Assembly (NCBI GenBank): GCA_026388985.1
Contig: JAPLIS010000002.1
Coordinates: 1-64,000 of the forward strand
Direction of reading: 5' to 3'
DNA: 64,000 bases
Origin: Candidatus Babelota bacterium
Lineage (GTDB): Bacteria; Babelota; Babeliae; Babelales; Vermiphilaceae
Positions within the stretch are counted from its first letter, which is position 1. Every line of letters starts with the position of its first letter. Shown here one piece after another: positions 18,044 to 27,653 of this stretch. The notes beneath the pieces were generated by a model. The model was given only the letters and a program-made list of their open reading frames with translations. It was not told the DNA's origin and did not search any database. Made by a program: the position numbers and the translations under genes.

Positions 18044-18334
18044 GGAAATTCCTTTGTGCTATGGCGCTTCATATTCTGTGTAAAAGTGTAACTCGACTTT
18101 CTGATTTACACAAATAATTTACGGTAATCCTCTGAGAGGCTCTTTTGGGTGCCAGCAAAAAGATAAAATAAACAACAAATCGGGGAAATAGTGGTAAAAA
18201 GGGGGGGGGCAGAAGCCTCGCTCCACATATATGATTAGTAGCGCTCTTGTGTAAACCAGAACAGTAAAAGTCTTGCTTTGACATAATTCTCCAGGTACTA
18301 TTGGACTGTGTTGCCACATTTTCATGGAGAAATT
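18044..18334. other. Gene-free stretch with a nine-G tract
   Basis: No credible coding sequence is seen. Two short minus-strand frames here have no signal peptide, no family pattern and unlikely composition. A run of nine G after five A (about 18196-18209) is unusual for this AT-rich window. The stretch leads into the ATPase remnant at 18335. Confidence 0.5.
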
Positions 18335-18469
18335 ATGCAAATAACCCAGTATTTAGATCAAATAGTGCAGCATTTAAGAATTCAGCCGATTTGTGCCATT
18401 TTAGGGGCGCGGCAGGTGGGTAAAACCACTTTAGCCTGTCAATGTGCGGCACAGTATTCCCAAAAATAA
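18335..18469 (+). pseudogene. Truncated AAA_14-type ATPase remnant
   Basis: A 44-codon reading frame starts with ATG behind ggaga and encodes the first part of an ATPase related to the 16871 gene. The P-loop ILGARQVGKTTLA is intact, with an N-terminal helix (ITQYLDQIVQHL) before it. It then stops at TAA where the Walker B half should begin. The stop falls in a terminator-like hairpin, so this looks like a deletion remnant of a second DUF4143 ATPase gene. Translation remains possible because start and binding site are good. Confidence 0.7.
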
Positions 18470-18495
18470 GCTTGATCTTGTATAGCTTATTTTTT
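18462..18495 (+). terminator. Terminator-like hairpin
   Basis: aaaaataagct pairs with agcttattttt over 11 bp (loop of 11), ending in T. It overlaps the stop of the ATPase remnant and lies about 80 bases before the ABC importer operon. Confidence 0.65.
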
Positions 18496-18573
18496 CGGGA
18501 AATAGTATGTTTCCCATGAGAGATACAATTACCACATGCGGCCTTGATGCATTAAAAGAGATAAGGATAAAAG

Positions 18574-19554
18574 ATGAACAGAAGTAAACTATTTATTGGT
18601 GGGGTGTGCGCTTTTATAGGTGGAGTTATTCTTTTTAAGCATTTTACCTCTGTAGATGATAATAAGAGCAGCAAGCAGGCTCGTTTTACCATTGGTATTT
18701 TGCAAACAGCATCGCACCCAGCACTTGATGCAGTCCGTGAAGGCTTTATGGAAGAGCTTACAAAAAGTACTCATTCAGATGTTGCTTTTATTGTTCGCAA
18801 TGGGGAAGGTTCTACTGCCAATATTCATACTATTGCGCAACAATTTCATAATGATCAAAAAATAGATGCCGTTCTTGCTATTGCTACACCAGCAGCGCAA
18901 GCACTAGCAACAGTAGAAAAAAATAAACCGATTTTTATCGCTGCAGTTACCGATCCAGATTCACTTGGTTTGATGCATGCAACAACTAATGTTACAGGTA
19001 CTAAAGATTCTATAGATGTTGCCCGGGTTATTGATATGTTGATTGCGTTAGTTCCTACAGCTACAAAAGTGGGCTTGTTATATAATAATGGCGAAATCAA
19101 CTCTGTTTTTTTGGTAAAACAGCTTCGTTCAGAGTTGGAAAAACATACTCTTTCAGTTATTGATTTTGGTATTAGTAGTGAATCTGATTTGCCGACTGCT
19201 GTACAGATTGCCTGTATGAAATCGGATGTATTGCTTACTCCTACTGATGGTATGGTTGCACTGACTATAAGTTTGATTGCGTCGTTAGCTGATAAAAATA
19301 AAAAACCACTTATTGTGAGTGATAATACGCTTGTTTCTTATGGTGCCCTTGCATCCCGAGGTGTTGATTATAAAGATAGTGGTAAGCAGACAGCCCAGAT
19401 GGCATATCAGGTATTAATAGGAGCCAAAAATCCCTATGAAATGCCTGTAGAACAAGCCCATTCGCAGGCCATATATATTAATAAAAAAAGATTGCATGCG
19501 CTTGGGCTCGTAGTGCCAGAAGCATTACAAAATAACAGCGTAATGGTTGAGTAA
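18574..19554 (+). CDS. ABC importer substrate-binding protein (PF04392 type)
   Basis: The 326-residue protein has an N-terminal membrane anchor (LFIGGVCAFIGGVILF) and the two-lobe fold of PF04392 binding proteins: TIGILQTASHPALDAVREGF, then ATPAAQALA, PIFIAAVTDPDSLGL, VGLLYNN, LLTPTDGMV and ASRGVDYKDSGKQTAQMA. Some members bind tryptophan or tyrosine, so aromatic amino acid uptake is possible, but the ligand is not readable here. An aagga site precedes ATG. It is the first gene of a three-gene importer operon. Confidence 0.88.
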   Translation: MNRSKLFIGGVCAFIGGVILFKHFTSVDDNKSSKQARFTIGILQTASHPALDAVREGFMEELTKSTHSDVAFIVRNGEGSTANIHTIAQQFHNDQKIDAVLAIATPAAQALATVEKNKPIFIAAVTDPDSLGLMHATTNVTGTKDSIDVARVIDMLIALVPTATKVGLLYNNGEINSVFLVKQLRSELEKHTLSVIDFGISSESDLPTAVQIACMKSDVLLTPTDGMVALTISLIASLADKNKKPLIVSDNTLVSYGALASRGVDYKDSGKQTAQMAYQVLIGAKNPYEMPVEQAHSQAIYINKKRLHALGLVVPEALQNNSVMVE

Positions 19555-19575
19555 AAAATACAGCAAGGGGTATGT

Positions 19576-20412
19576 ATGATTGCATTATTGCAAGGAATTC
19601 TAGAGCGAGGTTTAATTTTTGCTCTTGTGGTAGCGGGTGTGTATATAGCTTCGCGTATTATTAATTTTGATAACTTAGCAGTTGAAGGAGCTTTTGGTCT
19701 TGGTGGCGCATTGAGTGCTCAAGCTATTGTCTATGGTTTTAATCCGTTATATGGTTTTTTGGGAGCAGTATGTATAGGCATAGTGTCAGGGCTTGCGACT
19801 GGTTTGTTGTATACTAAGTTACGCTTGAATAATTTGATCAGTGGTATAGTGTTAACTACCGCCTCTTTTTCTTTTGTTCTTAAAATTGCTGGGGCAAATG
19901 TGCCTTTGCATGGTAAGCCAACTATTTTTTCTTCTTTTGCCGATTCTTCTTATGGCGTTCTCATGATACTTATTTTTTTTGTTGGATTAGTATTTTTATT
20001 GGTAAAATGGTTGCTGCAAACGCAGGTTGGTTTTTTATTGCAAGCAGTTGGTGATAATCCACAAATGCTTCTTAATATAGGCAAGTCTGTAGATGGGTAT
20101 ATTATACTAGGTCTTATTATATCTAATACGTTGGCAGCATTAAGTGGTGCATTGTTTGTACAGTATCTTGGTTATTTTTCAATTTGGGCAAGTATGGGGG
20201 TTTTAATTCTTGGCATTGCTGCTCTTATAGTGGCAGAAGCATTTAGTAAGCAGTTTGGTTTTGTCCTTATTCTTGGTTCAGTTATCTATCAAGCACTCAT
20301 TGCTGCAACATTTGAACTTAATATTGATCAGGACTGGAATAAATTAGTAACAGCTGTATTAATTGTGATACTTATTATGCTAAAAAATAGTATGCGTACG
20401 CAACAAGGTTAA
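19576..20412 (+). CDS. ABC importer permease (BPD_transp_2 type)
   Basis: The 278-residue protein consists of about eight hydrophobic segments with the family turn NFDNLAVEGAFGLGGALSAQ near residue 30-50, and an AVGDNPQML cytoplasmic loop near 155 of the kind that contacts the ATPase. It follows the binding protein by 21 bases and precedes the ATPase by four, so the three genes form one operon. Confidence 0.9.
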   Translation: MIALLQGILERGLIFALVVAGVYIASRIINFDNLAVEGAFGLGGALSAQAIVYGFNPLYGFLGAVCIGIVSGLATGLLYTKLRLNNLISGIVLTTASFSFVLKIAGANVPLHGKPTIFSSFADSSYGVLMILIFFVGLVFLLVKWLLQTQVGFLLQAVGDNPQMLLNIGKSVDGYIILGLIISNTLAALSGALFVQYLGYFSIWASMGVLILGIAALIVAEAFSKQFGFVLILGSVIYQALIAATFELNIDQDWNKLVTAVLIVILIMLKNSMRTQQG

Positions 20413-20416
20413 AATC

Positions 20417-21178
20417 ATGTTAAATATAAAAAATGTTACGGTTAATTTTGGTACTAAAAACGTATTAAAAAATCTATCATGCACGGTTAATGGGGGTGAT
20501 TTTATTGTTATTGTCGGTGCAAATGGTGCCGGTAAAAGTACGTTTTTTGATCTTATTTCTGGTAAAGTTGCTCCTGCATCGGGACATGTTATTATTGATG
20601 GTACTGATGTAACTAGTTATTCTGAGACGCAACGTGCATCGATGGTGACACGCTTGTTTCAAAATCCACACTTAAACTCTGTTGGTTCAATGACCGTAGC
20701 GCAAAATCTAGCCATGGCGCACTATGGTAGGCGCACAGTCGGATTAGTAAATGGTATGAGTGGTTGTAATGCACAACAAATTGAAGCATTATTAAAACCG
20801 TTAGATACTGATACAACATTTATTGTGCAACAGCGAATGAACTCATTGTCCGGTGGCCAACAGCAACTTATTGCTTTTATCATGTCTACTCTAGATATTC
20901 CAAAATTGTTATTGCTCGATGAGCCAACGGCTGCACTTGATCCGCAAGCAGCAACCAAGTTGCTTACATTGGCGTATCAATTTACCCATACTCATAAAGT
21001 TACCACATTGTTGATTACTCATGACCCTCTTATTGCGCTAAGCATCGGCAACAAGATTTGGGTTTTGGAAGATGGTATAATTACTAAGCAATTTAATGAA
21101 GCGGATAAAAAAAACTTACATGCCCAAGATTTAATAGGGCATATTGATTATGCTGCTATCAAAAATGGTATGCTGTAG
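20417..21178 (+). CDS. ABC importer ATP-binding protein
   Basis: The 253-residue ATPase has Walker A GANGAGKST (about residues 35-43), Q-loop RLFQNP, signature LSGGQQQ, Walker B LLLLDEPTAALD and H-loop LLITHD. It is the third gene of the importer. It energises uptake through the permease at 19576. Confidence 0.93.
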   Translation: MLNIKNVTVNFGTKNVLKNLSCTVNGGDFIVIVGANGAGKSTFFDLISGKVAPASGHVIIDGTDVTSYSETQRASMVTRLFQNPHLNSVGSMTVAQNLAMAHYGRRTVGLVNGMSGCNAQQIEALLKPLDTDTTFIVQQRMNSLSGGQQQLIAFIMSTLDIPKLLLLDEPTAALDPQAATKLLTLAYQFTHTHKVTTLLITHDPLIALSIGNKIWVLEDGIITKQFNEADKKNLHAQDLIGHIDYAAIKNGML

Positions 21179-21369
21179 TTTTTTACATACCATATAAAAC
21201 AGCTTTGGTGCGGCCATGTATGCGCTCACTGTTTTGTATCTAAAGGTAACTGATTTTTAAGGCTCATTCTTGTTTTATTGAGCATTTCGCGTTACAATGA
21301 TTTTGTTAACGCATATCTTAAAGTATAAAAGACGCCAATAAATACCAGTTTGAATAAAGGAAGCGCTCA

Positions 21370-23991
21370 ATGGAACCAATCAATGGTAAAAATGACACTA
21401 AGGTTCGTATTAAGCCTGTCTTAATAGAAGAAGAATTAAAAGGGGCATTTCTCGATTACGCAATGTCTGTCATTGTGAGCCGTGCTATTCCTGATGTTCG
21501 TGATGGATTAAAGCCGGTACATCGGCGTATTTTATATGCTATGCACCAAATTGGATTTCATTACAATAAGCCCTATCACAAGTCGATGCGTGTAGTGGGG
21601 GAAGTATTAGGTAAATTTCATCCACATGGAGATCTGGCAGTATACAATTCTATGGTTGGTATGGTGCAAGATTTTTTAAAACGATATCCATTGCTTGATG
21701 GACAAGGTAACTGGGGTTCTGTAGATGGTGATAACGCAGCTGCAGCCCGTTATACTGAAGTCCGTATGGCAAAAATTTCCCAATGCCTTTTGGCTGATAT
21801 AGAAAAAGATACTGTACAATTTGCACCGAATTTTGATGAATCAACGATAGAGCCTGTACTGTTACCTAGCCGTATACCAAATTTATTAATAAATGGTACT
21901 GCTGGTATTGCTGTTGGTATGGCCACTGCTTTACCGCCACACAATTTAACAGAAGTTATTGAAGCATGTCTTGCCATACTTAAAAACAATGAGCTTTCAG
22001 AAGATGAACTGTTTCGTATTATACCGGCACCAGATTTTCCAACTGGCGGTATAATTTGTGGCCGTGCGGGGATTGTTAAGGCATATAGAACGGGCCGTGG
22101 TAATGTTATAGTACGTGCTGTTGTTGATATTGAAGAAACAAAAAAAGGCTCAGCTCTTATAGTAACCGAGTTGCCTTATCAGGTTAACAAAGCTGATCTT
22201 ATTATAAAAATTGCCGATTTGGTTAAAAATAAAATTGTTGATGGTATTTCAAATATTAGAGATGAATCTGATAGACGTGGTATGCGTTTGGTGATTGAAC
22301 TTAAGCGTGGGGAAATGCCAAGTGTTGTATTAAATCAGCTTTTTAAACATACACCGATGCAATCATCGATTTCATTTTTAATGCTTGCATTGCTTGATAA
22401 TCGCCCTATTGTATTCACGTTGCGTCAAATGTTGGATGAATTTTTATATCATCGTAAACAGATTGTATATAAGCGTACTCAGTTTGACCTTAAAAAAGCA
22501 TACGCTCGTGAGCATTTATTAGCTGGCTTTATTATCGGCTTGCAAAATATTGATGAAGTTGTTGCTATTATTAAAAAATCACAAGAAACGCTCGAGGCAA
22601 TTTCAGCATTAAATAAACGGTTCTTGCTTACTGCCGAACAGGCTAAAGCTATTTTAGAAATGCGTTTGCAAAGACTTACCGGGCTTGAGCAAGATAAAAT
22701 CTATGCAGAAATGGAAGAAATTAGATTATTTATTCTTAAGTTAAAATCTATTCTTGAAGATGAAGCTGTATTAAAGCAAGAGATTGTTCAGGAACTTGAA
22801 GATATTAAACAGACGTATGGTGATGCACGTAAATCACGCATAGAAGGCGCTATTGATATTTTAACTGAAGCTGATCTTATTCCTGATGAAGATGTGGTGG
22901 TGACTTTAACCACCAAAGGGTATGTCAAACGAGTACCGCTTTCTATTTATGGCGCGCAACATCGCGGTGGCAAGGGTAAAATGGGCATGGTAACGCTAGA
23001 AGGCACTGATGATTGGGTGCAAGATTTATTTGTAACTATGACTCATGACATATTGCTCTTTTTTACTAACTTAGGCCGTATTTATAGCTTAAATGTGTTT
23101 GAAATTCCTGAAGCTTCCCGTACAGCCCGTGGCCGTGCCATTATTAATTTGTTATCTCTTCAAGATGGTGAACGTGTAGTTAAGTTGTTATGCACGCGTG
23201 ATTTAACCGGTAAGTGCATAGTTATGTTGACTAATCAAGGTATTATTAAGCGTACAAATGCTGATGACTTTGCCAACATTCGCACAACGGGTATTCGAGC
23301 AGTAACCTTACGTGAAGGAGATGAATTGGTATTCTGTGCTTTAAGTACAGGGCAAGATTCTATTATTATTGCAACCGCCAAAGGGCAGGGAATTAGGTTT
23401 AATGAACAAGAGGTTCGTGAAATGGGTCGCCAGGCAAGTGGTGTTATTGGTATCCGTTTAAAAAAGAACGACATTGTTGTTGGCATGGAAGTTATCAGTG
23501 GACAAGAAGGAGATATTCTGTTTGCTACTGATAATGGTTATGGCAAAAAAGTATCCTTTGATGATTTCAGAGTTGCCCATAGAGGTGGTGTTGGTGTGCG
23601 TACCATTCCAACAGATAAACGTAACGGACTTGTTGTTGGTTTAACTATTGTGCGTAAAGAGTCAGATATTTTACTGATCGATCAAGCGGGTAAAATTATT
23701 CGATTACCAGGCAGCGAAGTACGTACTATGGGTCGTCAAGCTAAGGGAGTACGTTTAATTAAACTTGATGATGGGCAAAAATTGTCTTCTATTGCAGCAT
23801 TCGAAGAACATGGCAATGGGGAACAAGAGTCTCTGTCAGATGCAGGAGATGTGGTCCAAAAACCTACTGTGCAAAAAATGGCTGCTTTCTTAGACATAGA
23901 TGAAGAAATAGAAGAAGAAATAGAAGATGGAATAGAAGAAGAAGTAGATCAAGAAACAGAATTAGATCAAAATTCTTTTTTTGAATTTTAA
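21370..23991 (+). CDS. gyrA: DNA gyrase subunit A
   Basis: The 873-residue protein has the type IIA topoisomerase breakage-reunion domain with catalytic Tyr128 in AAARYTEVRMAKI and a six-bladed C-terminal domain. A GyrA-box-like QHRGGKGK near residue 535 favours gyrase over topoisomerase IV. The tail is strongly acidic (repeated IEEE/EE), as in many gyrases. At the quinolone-determining positions the motif reads HPHGDLAVYN: Leu89 and Asn93 stand where E. coli has Ser83 and Asp87. gyrB is not adjacent. dprA follows after 29 bases. Confidence 0.95.
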   Translation: MEPINGKNDTKVRIKPVLIEEELKGAFLDYAMSVIVSRAIPDVRDGLKPVHRRILYAMHQIGFHYNKPYHKSMRVVGEVLGKFHPHGDLAVYNSMVGMVQDFLKRYPLLDGQGNWGSVDGDNAAAARYTEVRMAKISQCLLADIEKDTVQFAPNFDESTIEPVLLPSRIPNLLINGTAGIAVGMATALPPHNLTEVIEACLAILKNNELSEDELFRIIPAPDFPTGGIICGRAGIVKAYRTGRGNVIVRAVVDIEETKKGSALIVTELPYQVNKADLIIKIADLVKNKIVDGISNIRDESDRRGMRLVIELKRGEMPSVVLNQLFKHTPMQSSISFLMLALLDNRPIVFTLRQMLDEFLYHRKQIVYKRTQFDLKKAYAREHLLAGFIIGLQNIDEVVAIIKKSQETLEAISALNKRFLLTAEQAKAILEMRLQRLTGLEQDKIYAEMEEIRLFILKLKSILEDEAVLKQEIVQELEDIKQTYGDARKSRIEGAIDILTEADLIPDEDVVVTLTTKGYVKRVPLSIYGAQHRGGKGKMGMVTLEGTDDWVQDLFVTMTHDILLFFTNLGRIYSLNVFEIPEASRTARGRAIINLLSLQDGERVVKLLCTRDLTGKCIVMLTNQGIIKRTNADDFANIRTTGIRAVTLREGDELVFCALSTGQDSIIIATAKGQGIRFNEQEVREMGRQASGVIGIRLKKNDIVVGMEVISGQEGDILFATDNGYGKKVSFDDFRVAHRGGVGVRTIPTDKRNGLVVGLTIVRKESDILLIDQAGKIIRLPGSEVRTMGRQAKGVRLIKLDDGQKLSSIAAFEEHGNGEQESLSDAGDVVQKPTVQKMAAFLDIDEEIEEEIEDGIEEEVDQETELDQNSFFEF

Positions 23992-24020
23992 AACAGTGTT
24001 GATAGTAGTAAAAGACTAGT

Positions 24021-25253
24021 ATGGTAAATAGCATGGTATTGACATCTGAGCAGTTACAGCAACGTCTTTTTGTTTTGCACCTTGCATTAATTGAAGGTGT
24101 TGGGCCTGCAGTCAGCTCTCATATTATCAAACATAAGCCAGATAGTTATTTATGGGACGATCTGTATTCTTTTACGAATGCAGATTGGCTCATGATGGGT
24201 TTATCGCCAAAAAGCGCATCTTTAGTGGTTGATGGTCTAGCGGCTACCTATTTATTAGAGAAAGAATTAACGTATATTCAACTCAATGGCATTGACTGGG
24301 TAACAGTATATGATGATTCATATCCTGTATTGTTAAAGCATATTAATCAGCCGCCATCGGTGTTGTATTTTAAGGGTGCTGCACCAGCCACACATGCAAA
24401 AAATGTAGCCATTGTCGGTTCACGGGCTGCTGATGCATATGCCAAGCGGGTTATTGAATCATTTGTACCTTCACTGGTAGCTCATGGGTGGTCAATTATT
24501 AGTGGTGGAGCTCTTGGTGCTGATAGTATGGCGCATCAAGCAACGCTACAGGCCGGGGGCAAAACGGTTGCTGTTCTTGGTTCAGGATTATTGCGTCCTT
24601 ATCCAATGAGCAATAGAGCTTTATTTGAACAGATTGTTGCTAGTGGTGGAACACTGATAAGTTCTTTTCCTTTAACTGTTGAACCTATGCCCGGTAACTT
24701 TCCGGCACGCAATAGAATTATTGCTGGCTTAAGTTCTGGCTGTATTGTGGCACAAGCAGCATATAAAAGTGGTGCATCTATCACGGCTCAGTATGCGTTA
24801 GATCAGGGTAGAACAGTGTTTGCTGTACCCGGTATGATTGATAATCCCCTGAGTGTTGGGTGCCATGCATTATTGCAACAAGGGGCCGCTGTGGCCGCTA
24901 ATGTGCAGGATATTCTTACTGAATTGGGAGATATCTCTGTTGCTCCTGTTATGCAGCAGCAAGAAATAGTATTTAAAAAGCAGCCTGAAAGTGTTTCTGA
25001 AGCCAAAGCTGCATCAACTACAGAATTAACTCAAAAGGCACCAGTGCCTGCTTTACGTTATCCCTCCGATAGTATCGAATCACGTATTTTAAATCTATGC
25101 ACAAAGCCATGTTCAACTGATGAAGTGGCACAACAGTGTGCTATTGCATGTGCTGATGCGCAGCACTTATTGTTTGATTTGCAATTAGATGGTTTAATTC
25201 AGCAAAATTTTGCTGGTCAGTGGATGGTTTGTTCAATCTTCACGCGTAATTAA
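24021..25253 (+). CDS. dprA: DNA-processing protein DprA
   Basis: DprA loads RecA on incoming single-stranded DNA during transformation. The 410-residue protein has an N-terminal helix-hairpin-helix-like part, the Rossmann-fold core (AIVGSRAADAYAKRV, ISGGALGADSMAHQA, GTLISSFPL, FPARNRIIAGLS) and a C-terminal winged helix (SIESRILNLCTKPCSTDEVA). All core motifs are present, so the gene appears intact. It probably shares a transcript with gyrA. No other competence gene is in the window. Confidence 0.94.
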   Translation: MVNSMVLTSEQLQQRLFVLHLALIEGVGPAVSSHIIKHKPDSYLWDDLYSFTNADWLMMGLSPKSASLVVDGLAATYLLEKELTYIQLNGIDWVTVYDDSYPVLLKHINQPPSVLYFKGAAPATHAKNVAIVGSRAADAYAKRVIESFVPSLVAHGWSIISGGALGADSMAHQATLQAGGKTVAVLGSGLLRPYPMSNRALFEQIVASGGTLISSFPLTVEPMPGNFPARNRIIAGLSSGCIVAQAAYKSGASITAQYALDQGRTVFAVPGMIDNPLSVGCHALLQQGAAVAANVQDILTELGDISVAPVMQQQEIVFKKQPESVSEAKAASTTELTQKAPVPALRYPSDSIESRILNLCTKPCSTDEVAQQCAIACADAQHLLFDLQLDGLIQQNFAGQWMVCSIFTRN

Positions 25254-25547
25254 TTGTTCTCTTTTTAGATAACTACTTTTATGGTATCCGGGCCTTGATC
25301 TTGTAATAGATTGCTGATACAGGGTATTGTTGCCAGTTTTAAAGTTTTTAGTTGGGCGGATAAGTATATGTGCTTTGCTCTAGCATAGATTTTCATAGGA
25401 GCCAATAAGTGGAGACTTTGATCGGTAACCCTTAACTTTAATAATAACTAATAGAAAAAATCATTATTTTATTGTTTACATTTTTTAATAGTCGTGTATC
25501 TTTTATTTGTATGTTTTCTTTTTTTTATAAGCATTATGGAGGTTATT
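25254..25547. other. Intergenic region with no recognised element
   Basis: About 290 bases after dprA. I see no strong hairpin with a T-run, no RNA gene and no credible reading frame apart from an N-terminal extension of the next gene that has no ribosome site. Confidence 0.4.
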
Positions 25548-27569
25548 GTGAATTATAGTATAAAAAAAATACTATTTAGTATGCTGGTTACTCAGCACGT
25601 CGTTTTTATTTTTCCTGCAGCAGAACAGGTTAAAACTATTATTCCTCGAGCACCAACAATAGATGTAAGCATAGCAGCCAATTGGTTGAGTCAGGACAAG
25701 AGGTTAAATTTTTATAAGATGGAGAAACGTAAGAAGTTGCTTGATTTAGCTACTAAAGGAGCATCTGTTGCCTATGCTTTAACGTTACTCAATGATCTTA
25801 AAGATGCACGTTCTCCAGGATTGGTATGCCATTTACAAGGTCATTATAATCACAACACCAAGAAATTTGTTGGAGGCCATTTGGGACATCAATGTGGTTG
25901 TGGTGCTTTTCATACACAAGCATTAATTGATACCAGTAGGAAATCGTGTGATGTAGTAGTAACACCCAGAGCACACCACAATGAAGGTATGTGGTGCTAT
26001 GATTCTATAAAACCTATCTTATGTAATTTTTTCCAATCTAAAGCAGAAAAACAAGCGATTAAAGATTTTCTAAAGCCACATATAGAAAAATACACACAAG
26101 ATTGCTTTAAAGATGCAACATTAAATATTCCTGGTTTTTTAGGCTCTCTGAGTTCATTTGCAGATAGATGTAAGGATAATCAACCGTGGATTTCTGGTTT
26201 TATTCAGATACCATTTGATCATAATCAACAAGCAGAGCTCAGTGGTTTTATTAATAGGGCACATCACTGGCATTCAGCTACCTGTGCTTTTGAGGTTAAA
26301 GATGATGATAGATATTATAAGGCTTTATCTTTGAAGGCTATATCTGATAAATCAGCAAGAATAAAGCTCTCAGAAAAAAAACTTAAAGAACAACAGGACT
26401 TATTTTTGCAAACGGTTAATGAAAAGCGCAATGCTATTAATCAACTGCTTGGTGAGAACCAACCACCTTTGGCTGGATTAGAAGAAGCAATTCAGTATGT
26501 AGATGAATCTTTAGCAACAATAGCGCAGCAGATAGACCAAGAAGGGAGACCCTTCAGGCCATTGTCTCCCTTTGAGTCTGATTTTGATGAATCTGAAGAA
26601 GTTGAAGAAGATGAAGAGCAGACTAGTAACCTGCCATTATTAGTAGAAAAGGCGCAAGAACTTAAGTGTATTCAGCAAGAGGTCAAAAATATTCAGTCAG
26701 TAGATCTCAAAGCCAATGATTTTTTTGCGAGATTGAGTTTTTTATATGATCAATTAATAAATTTAAAAAATAAAAATGATTTTAACAGTACGCAAGCAAA
26801 AGGACATTTGTCTGAAGCAATTGCATTAAAAAGTAAAGAACTGATTAATCTGCGAGATAAAGTCAACTATTATGAGTCATTGAATAATGAGTATAAGCAG
26901 CTGGTTGGGAAGAAGAAAACAGTTCTTGATACAATGGGTTGGGCTCGAGTAGTTTCACATGACGATCTAGTCGCAAAGCTCAAAGCGGATATTGATGAAG
27001 ATCAAATTAGACTCATTAGTCTTGATTCAACAACAAAAGAGCTGAGTGCACCAGACTCCATTGTATCATTTCAGGAAGGAATCATAGAAGTCATTATTCA
27101 GAATCTTGATACCCTTAAAGAGATAAATAAGGTATACCATAGTTCAGAACCCGAGAATAGGGATCAGAATCAGGCAGAAGAAAAAATTAAAGAGGTTTTG
27201 TATCGCTTAGATTCTTTTGTGCAAGAAGCTACAATATGGTGGCACAAGAATAAACACATAATGGCTGAATGGCAGAAAGTGAAGGTTCCGGGAGCTAAAG
27301 GGGTGTTTCCTTTTGAGTATTGTACAGAAGGTAAAGTATTTGAAGACTTCTTAGATCTTTTTATGAATGGTATTGCTTCTTTTGGACATCGTGAAGAGAA
27401 ACGTAGCAATCAATCACGAATAATAGATACTATTGTGCCTTTACAAACAGGTGAACATATGTTGATTCGGGGATGTGTGGATGAAGATAACTGTTTAAAA
27501 ACACTTTATCCTTTGATGCCGCTCCCGCCACAATTATTGCGTAGCATAGAATCAGCAGCTGCAGAATAA
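25548..27569 (+). CDS. Large exported protein with an EndoU-like His motif and coiled coils
   Basis: The protein has 673 residues from GTG 25548, chosen because ggagg sits five bases upstream and a signal peptide (IKKILFSMLVTQHVVFIFPA) follows; an earlier frame start at 25494 lacks this. Near residues 80-130 it has HLQGHYN, GGHLGHQ, CGCGAFH and VTPRAHHNEGMW. The GH.N......GGH arrangement resembles the catalytic loop of bacterial EndoU RNases (PF14436), a tentative match. The rest is mostly helical with acidic low complexity (ESEEVEEDEEQ, about 365) and coiled coils. It may be an exported toxin or effector. It precedes the ankyrin-peptidase cluster. Confidence 0.6.
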   Translation: MNYSIKKILFSMLVTQHVVFIFPAAEQVKTIIPRAPTIDVSIAANWLSQDKRLNFYKMEKRKKLLDLATKGASVAYALTLLNDLKDARSPGLVCHLQGHYNHNTKKFVGGHLGHQCGCGAFHTQALIDTSRKSCDVVVTPRAHHNEGMWCYDSIKPILCNFFQSKAEKQAIKDFLKPHIEKYTQDCFKDATLNIPGFLGSLSSFADRCKDNQPWISGFIQIPFDHNQQAELSGFINRAHHWHSATCAFEVKDDDRYYKALSLKAISDKSARIKLSEKKLKEQQDLFLQTVNEKRNAINQLLGENQPPLAGLEEAIQYVDESLATIAQQIDQEGRPFRPLSPFESDFDESEEVEEDEEQTSNLPLLVEKAQELKCIQQEVKNIQSVDLKANDFFARLSFLYDQLINLKNKNDFNSTQAKGHLSEAIALKSKELINLRDKVNYYESLNNEYKQLVGKKKTVLDTMGWARVVSHDDLVAKLKADIDEDQIRLISLDSTTKELSAPDSIVSFQEGIIEVIIQNLDTLKEINKVYHSSEPENRDQNQAEEKIKEVLYRLDSFVQEATIWWHKNKHIMAEWQKVKVPGAKGVFPFEYCTEGKVFEDFLDLFMNGIASFGHREEKRSNQSRIIDTIVPLQTGEHMLIRGCVDEDNCLKTLYPLMPLPPQLLRSIESAAAE

Positions 27570-27589
27570 AAAGTATGTAAGATAAATAA

Positions 27590-27653
27590 TTCTTTTTAAG
27601 CGCTTAAAAAGAACTAAACTCTTTAATATCTATTAAAGAGTTTAGTTCTTTTT
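27590..27653. terminator. Double palindrome overlapping the end of the 27604 gene
   Basis: A perfect 24-base palindrome (ttctttttaagc then its complement, 27590-27613) overlaps a perfect 20-bp stem (27606-27625 with 27634-27653, loop 8). The second stem ends in a T-rich run on the plus strand and can terminate the 25548 gene, but it also encodes the last codons (IDIKEFSSF) of the convergent gene. Confidence 0.75.

Noticed and set aside
18069-18340. Two overlapping minus-strand reading frames of 73-82 codons upstream of the ATPase gene
   Set aside because: They run through a nine-G tract and AT-rich spacer, lack ribosome sites and show no family pattern; chance frames are more likely.
21370-23991. 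Topoisomerase IV subunit A (parC) instead of gyrA
   Set aside because: The C-terminal domain keeps a near-canonical GyrA box and six-blade length with an acidic tail; gyrase fits better, though a biochemical test would settle it.
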